From Trichomonas vaginalis G3 (Eukaryota; Parabasalia; Trichomonadida; Trichomonadidae), in the NCBI RefSeq assembly GCF_026262505.1, contig NC_067204.1:12418522-12482521 (forward strand): a DNA stretch of 64,000 nucleotides, given 5' to 3'. The position numbers and the translations under genes are program-made. Numbering within the stretch: position 1 is the stretch's first letter; each line of letters opens with the position of its first letter. Positions 30,597-39,982 of the stretch are shown here, piece after piece. The notes under the pieces were generated by a model. The model did no database searches. It was given only the letters and a program-made list of their open reading frames with translations, and had not been told where the DNA came from.

Positions 30597-30956
30597 GACG
30601 CACAGAACTTAGCGAATGCACAGCAACCTGGACAACCAAACCCAGAGAATATTCCAAATGAAGTTAGAATACAAACTGCAATGGCAAACTATGGTCAAGT
30701 GCCAACAGATGTACAAATGCAAACTGCCATGTCAAATGACGCTGCGTTAGGTTTGCCACCATGGTATGCAAATATGAGATGGAAAGAGTTTTATACAAAC
30801 CCTGAAGTGGGATATAAACAACTCTATGCAGATGACGCGAACACAGGAGTTGACCCAGAATATGTTTTCTACCAGAGGAGAAACAGAATGTATGAGCTCC
30901 AGTTAAAGAATGCTATGGAACTCAACAGGAAACGTAAGAGACTAGGCGGACATTAG
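30594..30956 (+). CDS. Hypothetical virion-type protein, 120 aa
   Basis: Gln/Asn/Pro-rich N-terminus with an internal duplication (VRIQTAMAN and VQMQTAMSN), a Trp/Tyr-rich centre and a basic C-terminus (NRKRKRLGG). It is preceded by the TTTTTA-N9-AAATG promoter-like motif shared with capsid genes, so a structural or DNA-binding virion role is suggested. Family not recognised. Confidence 0.6.
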   Translation: MDAQNLANAQQPGQPNPENIPNEVRIQTAMANYGQVPTDVQMQTAMSNDAALGLPPWYANMRWKEFYTNPEVGYKQLYADDANTGVDPEYVFYQRRNRMYELQLKNAMELNRKRKRLGGH

Positions 30957-30974
30957 ATTTTTACATATAGTAAA

Positions 30975-31217
30975 ATGGGTTTCTTCAGTAGTATTGGAAA
31001 CTTCTTTCGAAATGTTGGAAGAGGTATATGGAATGGAATAAAAACCGTAGGAAAAGGAATTTGGAACGGTGTCAAAAATATTGGTAAAAGAGTAGGTCAG
31101 TTCGTTGGTATTATACCTAAAGACCCTGAACCAGAAGAACAAGCTCCTGTTATACAACAGCCTGAACCTGCACCACAGTCTAGTTGGCAACCAAATCCAA
31201 CACCTCAACCGTATTAA
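30975..31217 (+). CDS. Small amphipathic Gly-rich protein, 80 aa
   Basis: Starts MGFFSSIGNFF, which fits an N-myristoylation signal (Gly2, Ser6), followed by alternating Gly, aromatic and basic residues (GRGIWNGIKTVGKGIWNGVK, an internal repeat) and a Pro/Gln-rich tail. This composition is typical of membrane-active minor virion peptides. A role in membrane penetration is an inference. Class II promoter motif directly upstream; convergent with the gene on the other strand at 31222. Confidence 0.6.
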   Translation: MGFFSSIGNFFRNVGRGIWNGIKTVGKGIWNGVKNIGKRVGQFVGIIPKDPEPEEQAPVIQQPEPAPQSSWQPNPTPQPY

Positions 31218-31221
31218 AAAA

Positions 31222-32067
31222 TTATATTTTTACCGTTCGATAGTAGTTGTATATGAAACTAAGTTCTAAGTAAAACGCATGGTATAATGGAACTATTCTC
31301 TTTCTTCCATCTGTTGTAAACCATACTTGAAAGTCTGAAATACTTCCACTTGGTGGTTCATAACTTTGTAGGTTTTTCGTAAAAGTCATTTGCCAAGCAT
31401 AAAAAAGAGTTTTGTGCACCAGAAAATGAAGCATGAACTATAATAGCATCTGAGTCGAAAACATTTTCATATGTTCCATTAGGGTTTTCGACTTCATAAA
31501 AGTCCGGGTGTACTGGATATTCTGCAGGCTGATTTAACATCCTCAAAAATCTATACCATGCCAAGTTGTTATATTTTGTAGAAATATAAACGTTTTCTCC
31601 AAGGTCTTCTATTCTATCGATTTTAACAGTTGCATTTTTCCTGTCATATATAATATCGAGATGGTACTCTCCTTCGTCAATGTTAAACTGGTTTGCATAT
31701 TCGAGATAGATATCGTTTATTTTTTCTTGAAAAGCTTGAAGAGTTGTTTCTAAGTTTACAAGCAAACTAACTTGTAAAAGTTTTCCCTGTTCAAATTTCT
31801 CATACGTACGTTTTTCTTTGTTATAGTATCGAACTTCAAAACCGACCGTAAATGGGAAACCATGTATGGCTTCTGAAATGAACTTCATTCTACGAAAGCC
31901 AATAGCTTTTGTGACGGATGGTCTCTTAGCCATCTTAATGGGTAGTCAAAACGATAGCCTTCATGCTTTACGGTCTCTGTCTCAAACTTTTGACCGACAT
32001 TCGTAAAAAGTTCATCTAATGGTTTAGTTGTAGCAACTCTAGAAGTTTCCTTTTCTATTGGAAGCAT
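31222..32067 (-). pseudogene. Maverick virion-type protein of about 275 aa, copy 1, frameshifted
   Basis: Three overlapping frames together cover one protein: N-terminus from 32067, middle to about 31360, C-terminus to 31222. Each piece matches in order the gene at 37780-38636 on the opposite strand. Shared motifs are TKPLD, YRFDYP, AIGFRR, SDFQVWFTT and FYLELSFIYN. The strand-rich C-terminus could be a jelly-roll, but I do not recognise the family. At least two frameshifts make this copy non-functional. It diverges from the spike gene at 32086. Confidence 0.75.
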
Positions 32068-32085
32068 ATTTTATCTAGAATAAAA

Positions 32086-33410
32086 ATGTCAAATGAAACA
32101 GCGTCTATGAGAGAAATACAACACAACCGACAACTCATTATACAAGCTCTAAATAAGAACACAACAAACTTTTCAAACTATTCTAAGATATCTGAGTCAT
32201 TGAAAGAAGGAAACTTAAAACTGACATTAAACCCAATGACAGATGAGTTTCTGTTTCAAGACAATAAGAACCATACTGTTTGTATAAATCCAACAAAAGG
32301 AACTTTAAACGAGAAACCTATAAATGAACTTCTTTTGAAAGCAGATGTTGACAACAAAGCTGACAAAACATATGTAGACGATGCAATAGCAAAAGAAGAA
32401 GAAAGAGCTAACAAAGCTTATGCAACAAAAGAACATACTCATCCTGAACTAGCAGACAAAACATATGTTGACAATAAAATGTCAAGTGAAGTGACAAGAG
32501 CTGAAAACGAATATTCTAAAAAGACTCATACACATACCATTGCAAATATTACAAACTTACAAGAAACCTTAAACAGTAAAAGTGACGTTGGACATACACA
32601 TACCATTGCAAATATTACAAACTTACAAGAAACATTAGAGACAAAAGCAGATAAAACATATGTGGCTAGTGTGGCTAGTGTGTTAGTGAAGAAGGCGGAT
32701 AAGGAATATGTCAATGAAAAAGATAATGAAATTATAGAAAGGGTTGAATGGTATCATGAATGGACATCGAAGATTTTAAAAACTAAAGCCGATACAGGAT
32801 GGGTTTCAGAATGTTTAGACCTTAAAGCAGATAAAACATATGTGGCTAGTGAGTTAGAGAAGAAAGCAGACAAAACATATGTGGCTAGTGAGTTAGAGAA
32901 GAAAGCAGATAAAACATATGTGGCTAGTGAGTTAGATAAAAAAGCAGACAAAACAGAGCTTCAAACATTAAAGACAGAAATACTTCAAACATTGTATCCT
33001 ATAGGCTCTATTTATACGTCAATGAACTCTACCAGACCAGAAGTAGTACTTGGTTTTGGAACTTGGACTCAAATAGTCGACAGGTTTTTGTATTGTGCAA
33101 ACTCTTCAAAGGAAACAGGTGGAAGTAAAACGATTTCAGGTGAAAATTTACCTGCACACAGTCACTACATAGATTTAAGTACATCTCAAGCAGGTTGGCA
33201 TAAGCATAGATATTGGGATTGGTCAGCAATGACAAAAGGTAAAGGATATGATGTTAAAGACAACGTTAAGTTTGCTATAGATTGTTACTGGAGTAACACT
33301 GAGGAGGAAACCATACACATCGCGTTTCAGGGTATACGCAAACAACGGGACAAAGTAAAGACTACATGCCACCTTACATGACAGTTTACGCATGGTATAG
33401 AAATGCTTAG
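32086..33410 (+). pseudogene. Phage-tail-fibre-like spike protein, frameshifted near the C-terminus
   Basis: About 440 aa if read through. The N-terminal 75 residues are a possible virion anchor. The middle has repeated short blocks (KADKTYVASELEK three times, HTHTIANITNLQETL twice) typical of trimeric fibre shafts. The C-terminal part has the tail-collar signature of phage fibres: YPIGSIYTSMNSTRP, FGTWTQI, then LPAHSHYIDL. One extra base near 33,303 diverts the frame and the apparent protein stops at 33381; the expected MPPY-type terminal segment follows in another frame to a stop at 33408-33410. Probably a receptor-binding spike of the putative virion. Confidence 0.8.
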
Positions 33411-34365
33411 TCGTCATGTTCCACTTCTTTAGCATATTCGTCAGGAGTTGTCTTATATTTGTTAGGAACTGTCTTTGAAAGTATACCACCTTGAACTTTG
33501 ACAAGTTTGAAACGAGGTCTGACAATAGTCGTTTTATCTTCTGCTTGCAGTGTGTACATTTTGCCATGTTTGCCTAAAACTTCATAATATTCTCTTGTAT
33601 ACTTTCTTCTATTTTTACGAACACGAATGTGAGTACCTGTCGGGTTCCCATTGTTGTCATAGTCAATAGTATTTTCATATGGGTCGCGTTTAGGTATTTC
33701 TATTTTTACTTTGTCACCTTTCTGAAGTTTGAAGCCCGGCATTCTTTCTTGTTTGTCTCTTTTGACTAAATTATTAAATATATAGTCTTTCTCTAAGTCA
33801 GGGTTGTTTTTCATTTCTTCGGGGGAGTGGTTTCCCAAACCTTTTTGTTTACGGTTATTGTAAATATTTAAAACTTGTCTCATCTTTGCCATGGAGAAGT
33901 GTCTATATTTGTCGTCATATGACATTTCATTTGCTTCACCACCTTGTGGTTGGTTTAAGTCTCTTAACATTTTTATACAACCGTCAATGACACCAAGAGC
34001 AGAATGGTTTTGGTCGACAATGAAATATTGGTTTACATTTTTGAACGCAGATAGTTTTTTACATCATCTGATTTGAAAGAACTTTCATAGTCAGATGTCA
34101 GTTTTGTTGGATGGTATTTGTCAACGAATATTGTCAAAGCAGTTTTCACATCTAAAATATTTTTGGACCATAATGGTATGGCTTCACAGTATCTTGTGTT
34201 CTGACCGACAAATATTAGCCAGTATGGTGGTCCATCTTCTCTATACCTCGGAATGTTTTCCAAGATATCCATAAACCAAGCATTTGGTGTTGAACTAAAG
34301 ATTTTTACCATGAGTGCTTTCTTTGTCGCTTTAGAAACATAGGGGTCCTTGTTTGGATTCGTCAT
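33407..34365 (-). pseudogene. Retroviral-type (rve) integrase of the Maverick, frameshifted
   Basis: Integrases of this family insert Polintons and make the 6-bp duplication. Core motifs: AWFMDIL (first Asp) and LTSDYESSF (second Asp). Loss of one A in an A run near 34,035 ends the first frame. The next frame continues with a NHSALGVID segment, where the third acidic residue, 35 residues after the second, is Asp rather than Glu, and ends at 33407. The C-terminal part, with YDNNGNPTGTHIRVRKNRRKY, is a basic strand-rich domain that may bind DNA. It overlaps the spike gene end by a few bases on the other strand. Confidence 0.88.
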
Positions 34366-34382
34366 TTTTTAACCCATAAGAA

Positions 34383-34796
34383 ATGGGTTTATTTGGCGCA
34401 TTAGCAGGAGTCGCATCTAGATTTTTACCCGCAGTGGGAACAATAGCCAGAGGTGTATTTGGAGTTGGAAGGAAGATTTTGAGTACATTAGGTATACTTA
34501 AAGAGAAAGCACAACCTATTATACAAACTGTACAGAAAGGTTGGGATGTAGCACGAGATGCAGCAAATCTTATTCCAAATCCTGAAACAAGAGGAAAAGT
34601 TCAAGGATGGATGGACAATGTAGGAAGACAAGCAGGAAACTATTATAACAAAGCAAATGACTACTATAACCAAGCAGGACACTATATGGACCAAGGTGAA
34701 AGATTCTTTAACAGAGGATATAACCATGCACAACAGTGGGTAAACAACAACCAACCTCAACCGCCTCAAACGTGGGAATGTAAAATTTTTTACTGA
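34383..34796 (+). CDS. Amphipathic Gly/Ala-rich virion-type protein, 137 aa
   Basis: Starts MGLFGALAGVASRFLPAVG, a hydrophobic amphipathic N-terminus like the protein at 30975. This is followed by a helix and a Tyr/Asn-rich repetitive C-terminus (NYYNKANDYYNQAGHY). It divides a short bidirectional region with the integrase. The last residues read into the leader of the next gene, so the original stop may have been about 20 nt earlier, lost by a frameshift. A membrane-active minor capsid role is an inference. Confidence 0.6.
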   Translation: MGLFGALAGVASRFLPAVGTIARGVFGVGRKILSTLGILKEKAQPIIQTVQKGWDVARDAANLIPNPETRGKVQGWMDNVGRQAGNYYNKANDYYNQAGHYMDQGERFFNRGYNHAQQWVNNNQPQPPQTWECKIFY

Positions 34797-34802
34797 GATG
34801 AA

Positions 34803-34955
34803 ATGAACAATACAGCATTGAAACAAATGAGTTCAAGATGGATTTGTCGGCTTCCAGCAGTTACACAACGTGTTTGTCAAGTTCTTCCTATACCTCAGGA
34901 AGTTTTAGACCGACTTAAAAAACCTAAACAACCAGTTGAAAACAAACCAAACTAA
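34803..34955 (+). CDS. Small basic protein, 50 aa
   Basis: An ORF below 60 codons but with the class II motif TTTTTACTGAGATGAAATG ending in its start codon, identical to the leader of the next gene at 34975. The protein is Pro/Lys-rich and contains two Cys. Function unknown. Confidence 0.5.
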   Translation: MNNTALKQMSSRWICRLPAVTQRVCQVLPIPQEVLDRLKKPKQPVENKPN

Positions 34956-34974
34956 AATTTTTTACTGAGATGAA

Positions 34975-35557
34975 ATGACCGAAGAAGTTGAAACCGTAGA
35001 TTTGACACCACAAACAAAAAGTTCAGAACCATTGTCAAACCTGTCAAAGAACTTACAGATGAAGAGAAAAATTCAATAATAGAAAGTGCCAGGTCTGGAA
35101 ATACAAACCCTAACTATAAAGTCACTTTTCATAAAAATGGAACGGCTAGTATCTCAAAAAAGAAACAGACTCTCACAAATAAATATTGAAGTCTGAAGGA
35201 GCTTTCGAGACAACAGATGGAAAAGTTTACTTCACTGACCAACAGTTCATTATAGAACATCTCATTGACTTAGAGTCGAAATATTCTAAACTTTACAACA
35301 AACACAAAAAGTTGAAAGGAAAACAAAAACAAATGGCATATGATATTTATGAAGATGTTGACGACACAACTATTCCAGCAAGTGAGGTAAAGTCAGCAGA
35401 ACCGAAAAGTGACGAAAAACCAATAGAAGAAGAAAAACCAAAAACTGAAGATAAACCAAAACCAAAGTTTAGCTTCCAAACTAAACCAAGTCAACCTTCA
35501 TTAGCTGGTATGGGTTGGCGTCAAAGACTTATGGCAGCAGGCGGTTATGTTAAGTAA
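34975..35557 (+). pseudogene. Hypothetical Lys/Glu/Pro-rich protein, frameshifted
   Basis: The ATG at 34975 has a class II promoter motif. The frame breaks at about 35,030 and again near 35,185, after which 120 codons run open to 35557. The C-terminus has a helical segment (FIIEHLIDLESKYSKLYNK), a low-complexity KPKTEDKPKPKF stretch and ends MAAGGYVK. The fragment downstream of 35186 has no ATG of its own in a suitable place. Possibly a scaffold or core protein; family unknown. Confidence 0.55.
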
Positions 35558-35587
35558 AGAAAAAAACATTTTTTTATTTTATTTGAA

Positions 35588-35662
35588 ATGTACGCTGAGT
35601 TTGTTGGAGAAGACCGTTGGGAAACTTGTTTGTTAGATGAGAAATATGAAATGGCATACCAT
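35588..35662 (+). pseudogene. Truncated 5' copy of the HNH gene
   Basis: The first 25 codons repeat exactly the start of the gene at 35711, then jump to a GGCATACCATTTAAAAC stretch that resembles the 3' end of that gene (near 36,280). This is the scar expected when a tandem duplicate loses its middle by deletion. Confidence 0.7.
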
Positions 35663-35710
35663 TTAAAACAAAATATTTTTTTTAAAAAATGTTTTTTTAT
35701 TTTATTTGAA

Positions 35711-36294
35711 ATGTACGCTGAGTTTGTTGGAGAAGACCGTTGGGAAACTTGTTTGTTAGATGAGAAATATGAAATTCACTGTTGTGAGTCATTTGAAGTC
35801 AGAAACAAAAAGACAAAAAGAGTTTTAAGCGAATGGGAGCGAAATGACGGATATGCTCTTATGAAGATGGGTGGAAAACACTATTTTAAACATGTTGTCA
35901 TTGCAACTCATTTTATACCGAACCCTAACAATTTACCTTTTGTAGACCATATAAACCGTATAAGAAACGACAATAGACTTGAAAACTTACGTTGGGTCAC
36001 TCGTTCTGAAAACAATAAGAACAAAGGCAAAATTGGAGATATTGTATTCGAATTTGTCGACGAACTAGAAGATGAAACAATTGAAATTACAGACTATGGT
36101 AAGCATACGTTTGAGTTTACTACTATAGCGAAGAACAAGACTCTTTCTACTTTTATACCGGCGTAAACTATAGGAAATTACAAGTATATTTTACTAAGGC
36201 AGGCTATGCTTATGTAAACGCTAGAGATACAGATGGAAAAAACGTTAAAATACTTCTTAACAAATTCAAGAAGCTATATGGCATACCATTTTAA
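35711..36294 (+). pseudogene. HNH endonuclease-like protein, frameshifted near the C-terminus
   Basis: The HNH core is ATHFIPNPNNLPFVDHINRI then NDNRLENLRWVTRSENNKN, the pattern of NUMOD4/HNH proteins of phages and large DNA viruses. The N-terminus has the WxxV-like strand region before it. A one-base loss near 36,115 ends the apparent frame at 36166; the related C-terminal segment (YFTKAGYAYVNARD) continues in another frame to 36292-36294. A DNA-nicking, homing-type or replication-associated role is possible. Class I promoter motif upstream. Confidence 0.75.
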
Positions 36295-36295
36295 A

Positions 36296-36472
36296 ACGTT
36301 TTTAAAACGTTTTTAAAACAGTATATTTTTACATATATTAAATGCTTCAGGTTGAAAAACAAAGAACAAAAGTAGCAGATACAAAACCGTTAGACTATAT
36401 CTTCACAAATGCCGGTAGAAATATTTCAGATGAAGAAATTTCATCCCGTATATACAGGTTTGACTATCCAAT
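36296..36472. repeat. Direct repeat, copy 1 (promoter and 5' end of the 37780 gene)
   Basis: Nearly identical to 37736-37910: poly-A/T spacer, TTTTTACATATATT promoter motif, start codon and about 43 codons. The copies flank the PolB remnant. Confidence 0.85.
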
Positions 36473-37724
36473 TGACAAAAATTGCACCGTTGGCAAATGT
36501 CAACATCCGAGTCAACATTCCGACTGAGAAAGGTTCTTCACATGACGACTATGTTGTTGACAAAGACTTGCCATGGTTGAAGATTGTAATTGTCCACAAC
36601 CACTTCATGTTGAACGAAAGTCTTACAAACCCATTGTTCGGAAAAGGTAAGTGCAACATTGTCAGAGCTGTTAACATTCTTTTCGAGAAAGGTTTGTTGG
36701 AACCAATTCCAGATGACAAGCTGACAGAAACTTTTGTACCAAAAGACGAAACAAACTTTTCATTGTTGGTAAGACCAAAAGTTGTTCCAGACAAAGTTCT
36801 AGCACAAAAGAAGTACACAGTTCCAAAAGGAGTTGGATTGTTCGGATACCAACCTGAACCAGAAGAACTTCCAATGAGGTTGCAAGAACTTCAAGATGCT
36901 ATAAACAAACTTCCATTGAGACATCCAATTGACGTCAAATTGTATTGGAGAGCATCAGAGTTAGGTCAGAAGGTTTTATATGAAACAGGTTGCTTTGACG
37001 ATGTTTATGAGATAACAGGAGAAGTTTCTCAGAAGATAAGAGACTCACTTGAATTTCCACAAACTGGACCGATTGGATGCGACAAGTTCGACTCAAACGA
37101 AAAGATATACTATGTCGACCTTAACGCTGCGTACATGAGGTTTGTCCAATATATTCCGACTGGAATTCCAAACGAAGATGGTGAGTTCCCGGGAAGGAAC
37201 TATACAGTTGGAAAAGTCATACAACAACTATATGATATTAGGAAAGCTTCAAACCCCAAACTTGCAATGACACTCAAATTGCTTATGAATTCGACATGGG
37301 ATATTCCATTAAGAAACCTCAAAAGATGAAGAGTAAACATTATGAGAAGGTCGACAACTTTGTTGAAAGGTTTTCTCCTTTTGTTTTGAAGTACGAATTC
37401 ACCGAAGGTCAAAGTGGCTTAGTAACCACATTAAAACCTATTGTCGAACATTGGTGTTACCCTCAGTTCGCAAAGGCAGTCCTTGACAACTACAACAAAT
37501 TCTTCTCCGAAGTCAAATCCAAAATTGTGGTTTACTATGAGAACATTGACGCGCTCATGACGAACGAAGAAGGATACAACAAACTCATTGAAATGGGAAT
37601 GGTCGGTGAAAAGATGGGCTGTTTTAAGCTAGATAAGGTATTTTCCGAAGTTCATGTAATATCGAAAAGGAAATACTGGGGTATACTTGAAGACGGCACA
37701 GAAATAAAACATTGCATGAAATAA
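36342..37724 (+). pseudogene. Remnant of protein-primed family B DNA polymerase fused to a captured 5' end
   Basis: The first 43 codons belong to the virion-type gene at 37780. Downstream, in another frame, come PolB pieces: an N-terminal-type segment, motif A as YYVDLNAAYMRF, motif B as LKLLMNSTW, a one-base loss near 37,302 that shifts the frame, then motif C as VVYYENIDALMT. About 430 codons remain compared with roughly 1,000 or more in intact Polinton polymerases. No exonuclease motifs are seen, and motif C has Asn-Ile-Asp where Asp-Thr-Asp is usual. It cannot be an active polymerase. Confidence 0.8.
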
Positions 37725-37735
37725 AAACATTGCAT

Positions 37736-37910
37736 GAAGTAAAAACGTTTTTAAAACAGTATATTTTTACATATATTAAATGCTTCAGGTTGAAAAACAA
37801 AGAACAAAAGTAGCAGATACAAAACCGTTAGACTATATCTTCACAAATGCCGGTAGGACTATTTCAGATGAAGAAATTTCATCCCGTTCATACAGGTTTG
37901 ACTATCCAAT
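37736..37910. repeat. Direct repeat, copy 2
   Basis: Partner of 36296-36472. Here the sequence continues into the full gene, so this is the source copy. Confidence 0.85.
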
Positions 37911-38636
37911 TCGTTGGCTTCAAAGTCCTTCAGATGCAAAGGCAATAGGATTTAGAAGAGTTTTGTTTTCAAATAGAACTAACGCGTTTATGTTCGCAGT
38001 ATATTTTCATGGTCAGTATAAAGGTTCTGATGGTCTAATAGAAAAATTTGATGAAATGAAAATCTTTACAATTCGTTCAGACGAAAGTCTTGAGAAAACT
38101 CTAAATGACTTCCAAACTCAAATAAACAAATACTACTGGGAATTTCAAGAAAAATACGACTCTTTACTAAATGGAACATACTATCTGAAACTAGAATATG
38201 ACAAGATGAACTCCACCGTTTCATTTCAAAAGATTGAAATTAACCCTCCAAGAGATACAGAGTTTTTATATTGGGAGTAGACAAACGTTCTTGGGCACAA
38301 TTTCTTCGGTTACTAAACCAGAACGAACCATTACCACCAGATGGTCCATTTAAATTTATACTTCCACCAGCAGATTTGACAGTTTATAGAAACGTGTTTG
38401 ACCTCAAAATGTCATGTGTCATGCAAGTTTCAGTTCAAGCAACAACAGTTTCTATGTATCGGTAAGGACTTTATGACTTTGCTTCTAAATTCTACGAACC
38501 ACCTAGTAACAGTTTCTCTGACTTTCAAGTTTGGTTCACAACAAATGGTGTGCAACATATTATTCCATTGTACTATGACTTTTATCTCGAATTGTCTTTC
38601 ATATACAACTACGGAAAAGTGCTGAAAAAGTATTGA
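37780..38636 (+). pseudogene. Maverick virion-type protein of about 275 aa, copy 2, frameshifted
   Basis: Open for 166 codons, then frame changes near 38,275 and near 38,410 lead through RSWAQFLRLLNQ to SDFQVWFTTNG and FYLELSFIYNYG, ending at 38634-38636. It matches the minus-strand gene at 31222-32067 along its length. Class II promoter motif TTTTTACATATATTAAATG. Two diverged copies in one element are unusual. No catalytic motif, so a structural role is inferred. Confidence 0.75.
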
Positions 38637-38639
38637 AAA

Positions 38640-38800
38640 ATATATTTTAGGTGAAGTGGTGAGATCTCACCTCTTTTCTCACCTCTTTTTTCACCCGTTG
38701 AATTTTCATGAATTTCCTTAAGATAGAAAATATATTTTAGGTGAAGTGGTTTTTTAGGTGTCACCAGGTCACCAGGTCACCAGGTCACCAGGTCATTTTA
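38640..38800. promoter_or_regulatory. Operator-like GGTGA half-site array, left outer
   Basis: After AAATATATTTTAGGTGAAG comes the palindrome GGTGAGATCTCACC (38658-38671) and further CTCACC half-sites. A second block has four tandem CACCAGGT units (38762-38793). Non-coding. It mirrors the array at 41,030-41,260 in inverted orientation. Confidence 0.6.
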
Positions 38801-38919
38801 ACTTCTCTGAAAAAGTGTGACAACACGACATTTTGACAACAACACAGGAAATAAACTTCTTCTTCGTATATGTTTTGTTGAGACTTCATCGTCGTATTCT
38901 TTCACCCGTTGAATTTTGT

Positions 38920-38973
38920 ATAAAAAAGCAACCGCCGGAATTCCGGCGGTTGGTATATTCTTCACAAAATGCT
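38920..38973. repeat. Inverted fragment with a 20-bp perfect palindrome
   Basis: ACCGCCGGAATTCCGGCGGT is a perfect palindrome. The surrounding 45 bp occur inverted at 39239-39288 inside the KilA-N pseudogene, so a piece of that gene was copied in reverse. Confidence 0.65.
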
Positions 38974-39054
38974 TGTTTTGAGGTCGAGCCACAAACGGAT
39001 GTCCGACGGTTAAGCCACCCAAAAATATTTTTTATTTTTATTGTACGTACTGAA

Positions 39055-39561
39055 ATGACATCGAAGCAAAACGTTCACGAACAAATCTAATGGCGAAACA
39101 TTCACAAAAGGCACTTACAACGGTATTGAAGTCTTACGTAGAGACAAGGATGGTTATATAAATGTAACAATATGTGTCAGCAGTTTAGGAAAGACTTTAG
39201 AAAGTTGTTGGAAATAAGTCCTGGGAAGAGTATTATACGGCATTTTGTGAAGAATATACCAACCGCCGGAATTCCGACGGTCTTTTTATACAAGGTTCAT
39301 GCAGGAATTCCTGATGAAATCAAACAGGTTAGAGGAACGTATGTAGACCAAGACTTGTAAACTATATAGCAATGTGGGCTTCTCCCAAAATATTGCATAG
39401 CAGTTGGAAAAATTCTGGACTCCATAGACAAGAAAGTTCATGAGAAATTAGATGAAGAAGAACTTGAAGATACAGTAGAGAATGCAAAACCTTTGTTCGA
39501 ACAAGAAGTTAGAAAATGGCTTAAACAAATAGAACATGAACGTGAGATATGTTTGTTATAG
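39055..39561 (+). pseudogene. KilA-N domain protein, degenerate
   Basis: Class I promoter motif (AAAAATATTTTTTATTTTTA) and an ATG at 39055, but the frame breaks repeatedly. Recognisable pieces in order: GTYNGIEVLRRDKDGYINVT (start of KilA-N), RGTYV, then NYIAMWASPK (the conserved Ala-x-Trp-x-Ser-Pro motif) and an acidic helical tail. It is a dead third relative of the KilA-N genes at 41999 and 42702. Confidence 0.7.
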
Positions 39562-39982
39562 AGATTCTCCATACGAACTAGACCAATGGAACAAGAAGAT
39601 TTAAAGAGAGAATTTAGAGAATATGAACTCGCTAAGATAGCATTTGAAGCTGCAGAAAAGAATTAAAAGTTTGGGGTCGTTTTGTACAAAAATATTGTGA
39701 GTAAATGAACCATTTTTTTCAAAAAATATATTTAGTGAAGAGGTGAGATCTCACCCGTTTTTTTCACCTGTTTTTTCACCCTCATTTCTACCATCGTAGA
39801 AAACACACAAAACTCTTGAATTTGTTGCTGAACTCGGCAAAAATATATTTTAGGTGAAGAGGTGAGATCTCACCTTTTTTTTCACCTCTTTTCTCACCCG
39901 TTGAATTTTCATGAATTTTCCCGAAATAAAAAATAAAGTTAGTTTTTAAAAAAAAATATTTTTTTATTTTTATTGTAAGAAC
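39562..39982. promoter_or_regulatory. Operator-like arrays upstream of the 39983 gene
   Basis: Two blocks of GGTGAGATCTCACC (39742-39755 and 39861-39874), each preceded by an A/T palindrome of the AAATATATTTTAGGTGAAG type and followed by inverted CTCACC or TTCACC half-sites. A class I promoter motif follows at 39952-39975. A 26-codon ORF at 39587-39667 looks like a gene fragment. Confidence 0.6.

Noticed and set aside
36409-37329. An independent start for the PolB fragment at 36409
   Set aside because: That ATG lies in a shifted frame inside the captured 5' end of another gene; there is no promoter motif before it.
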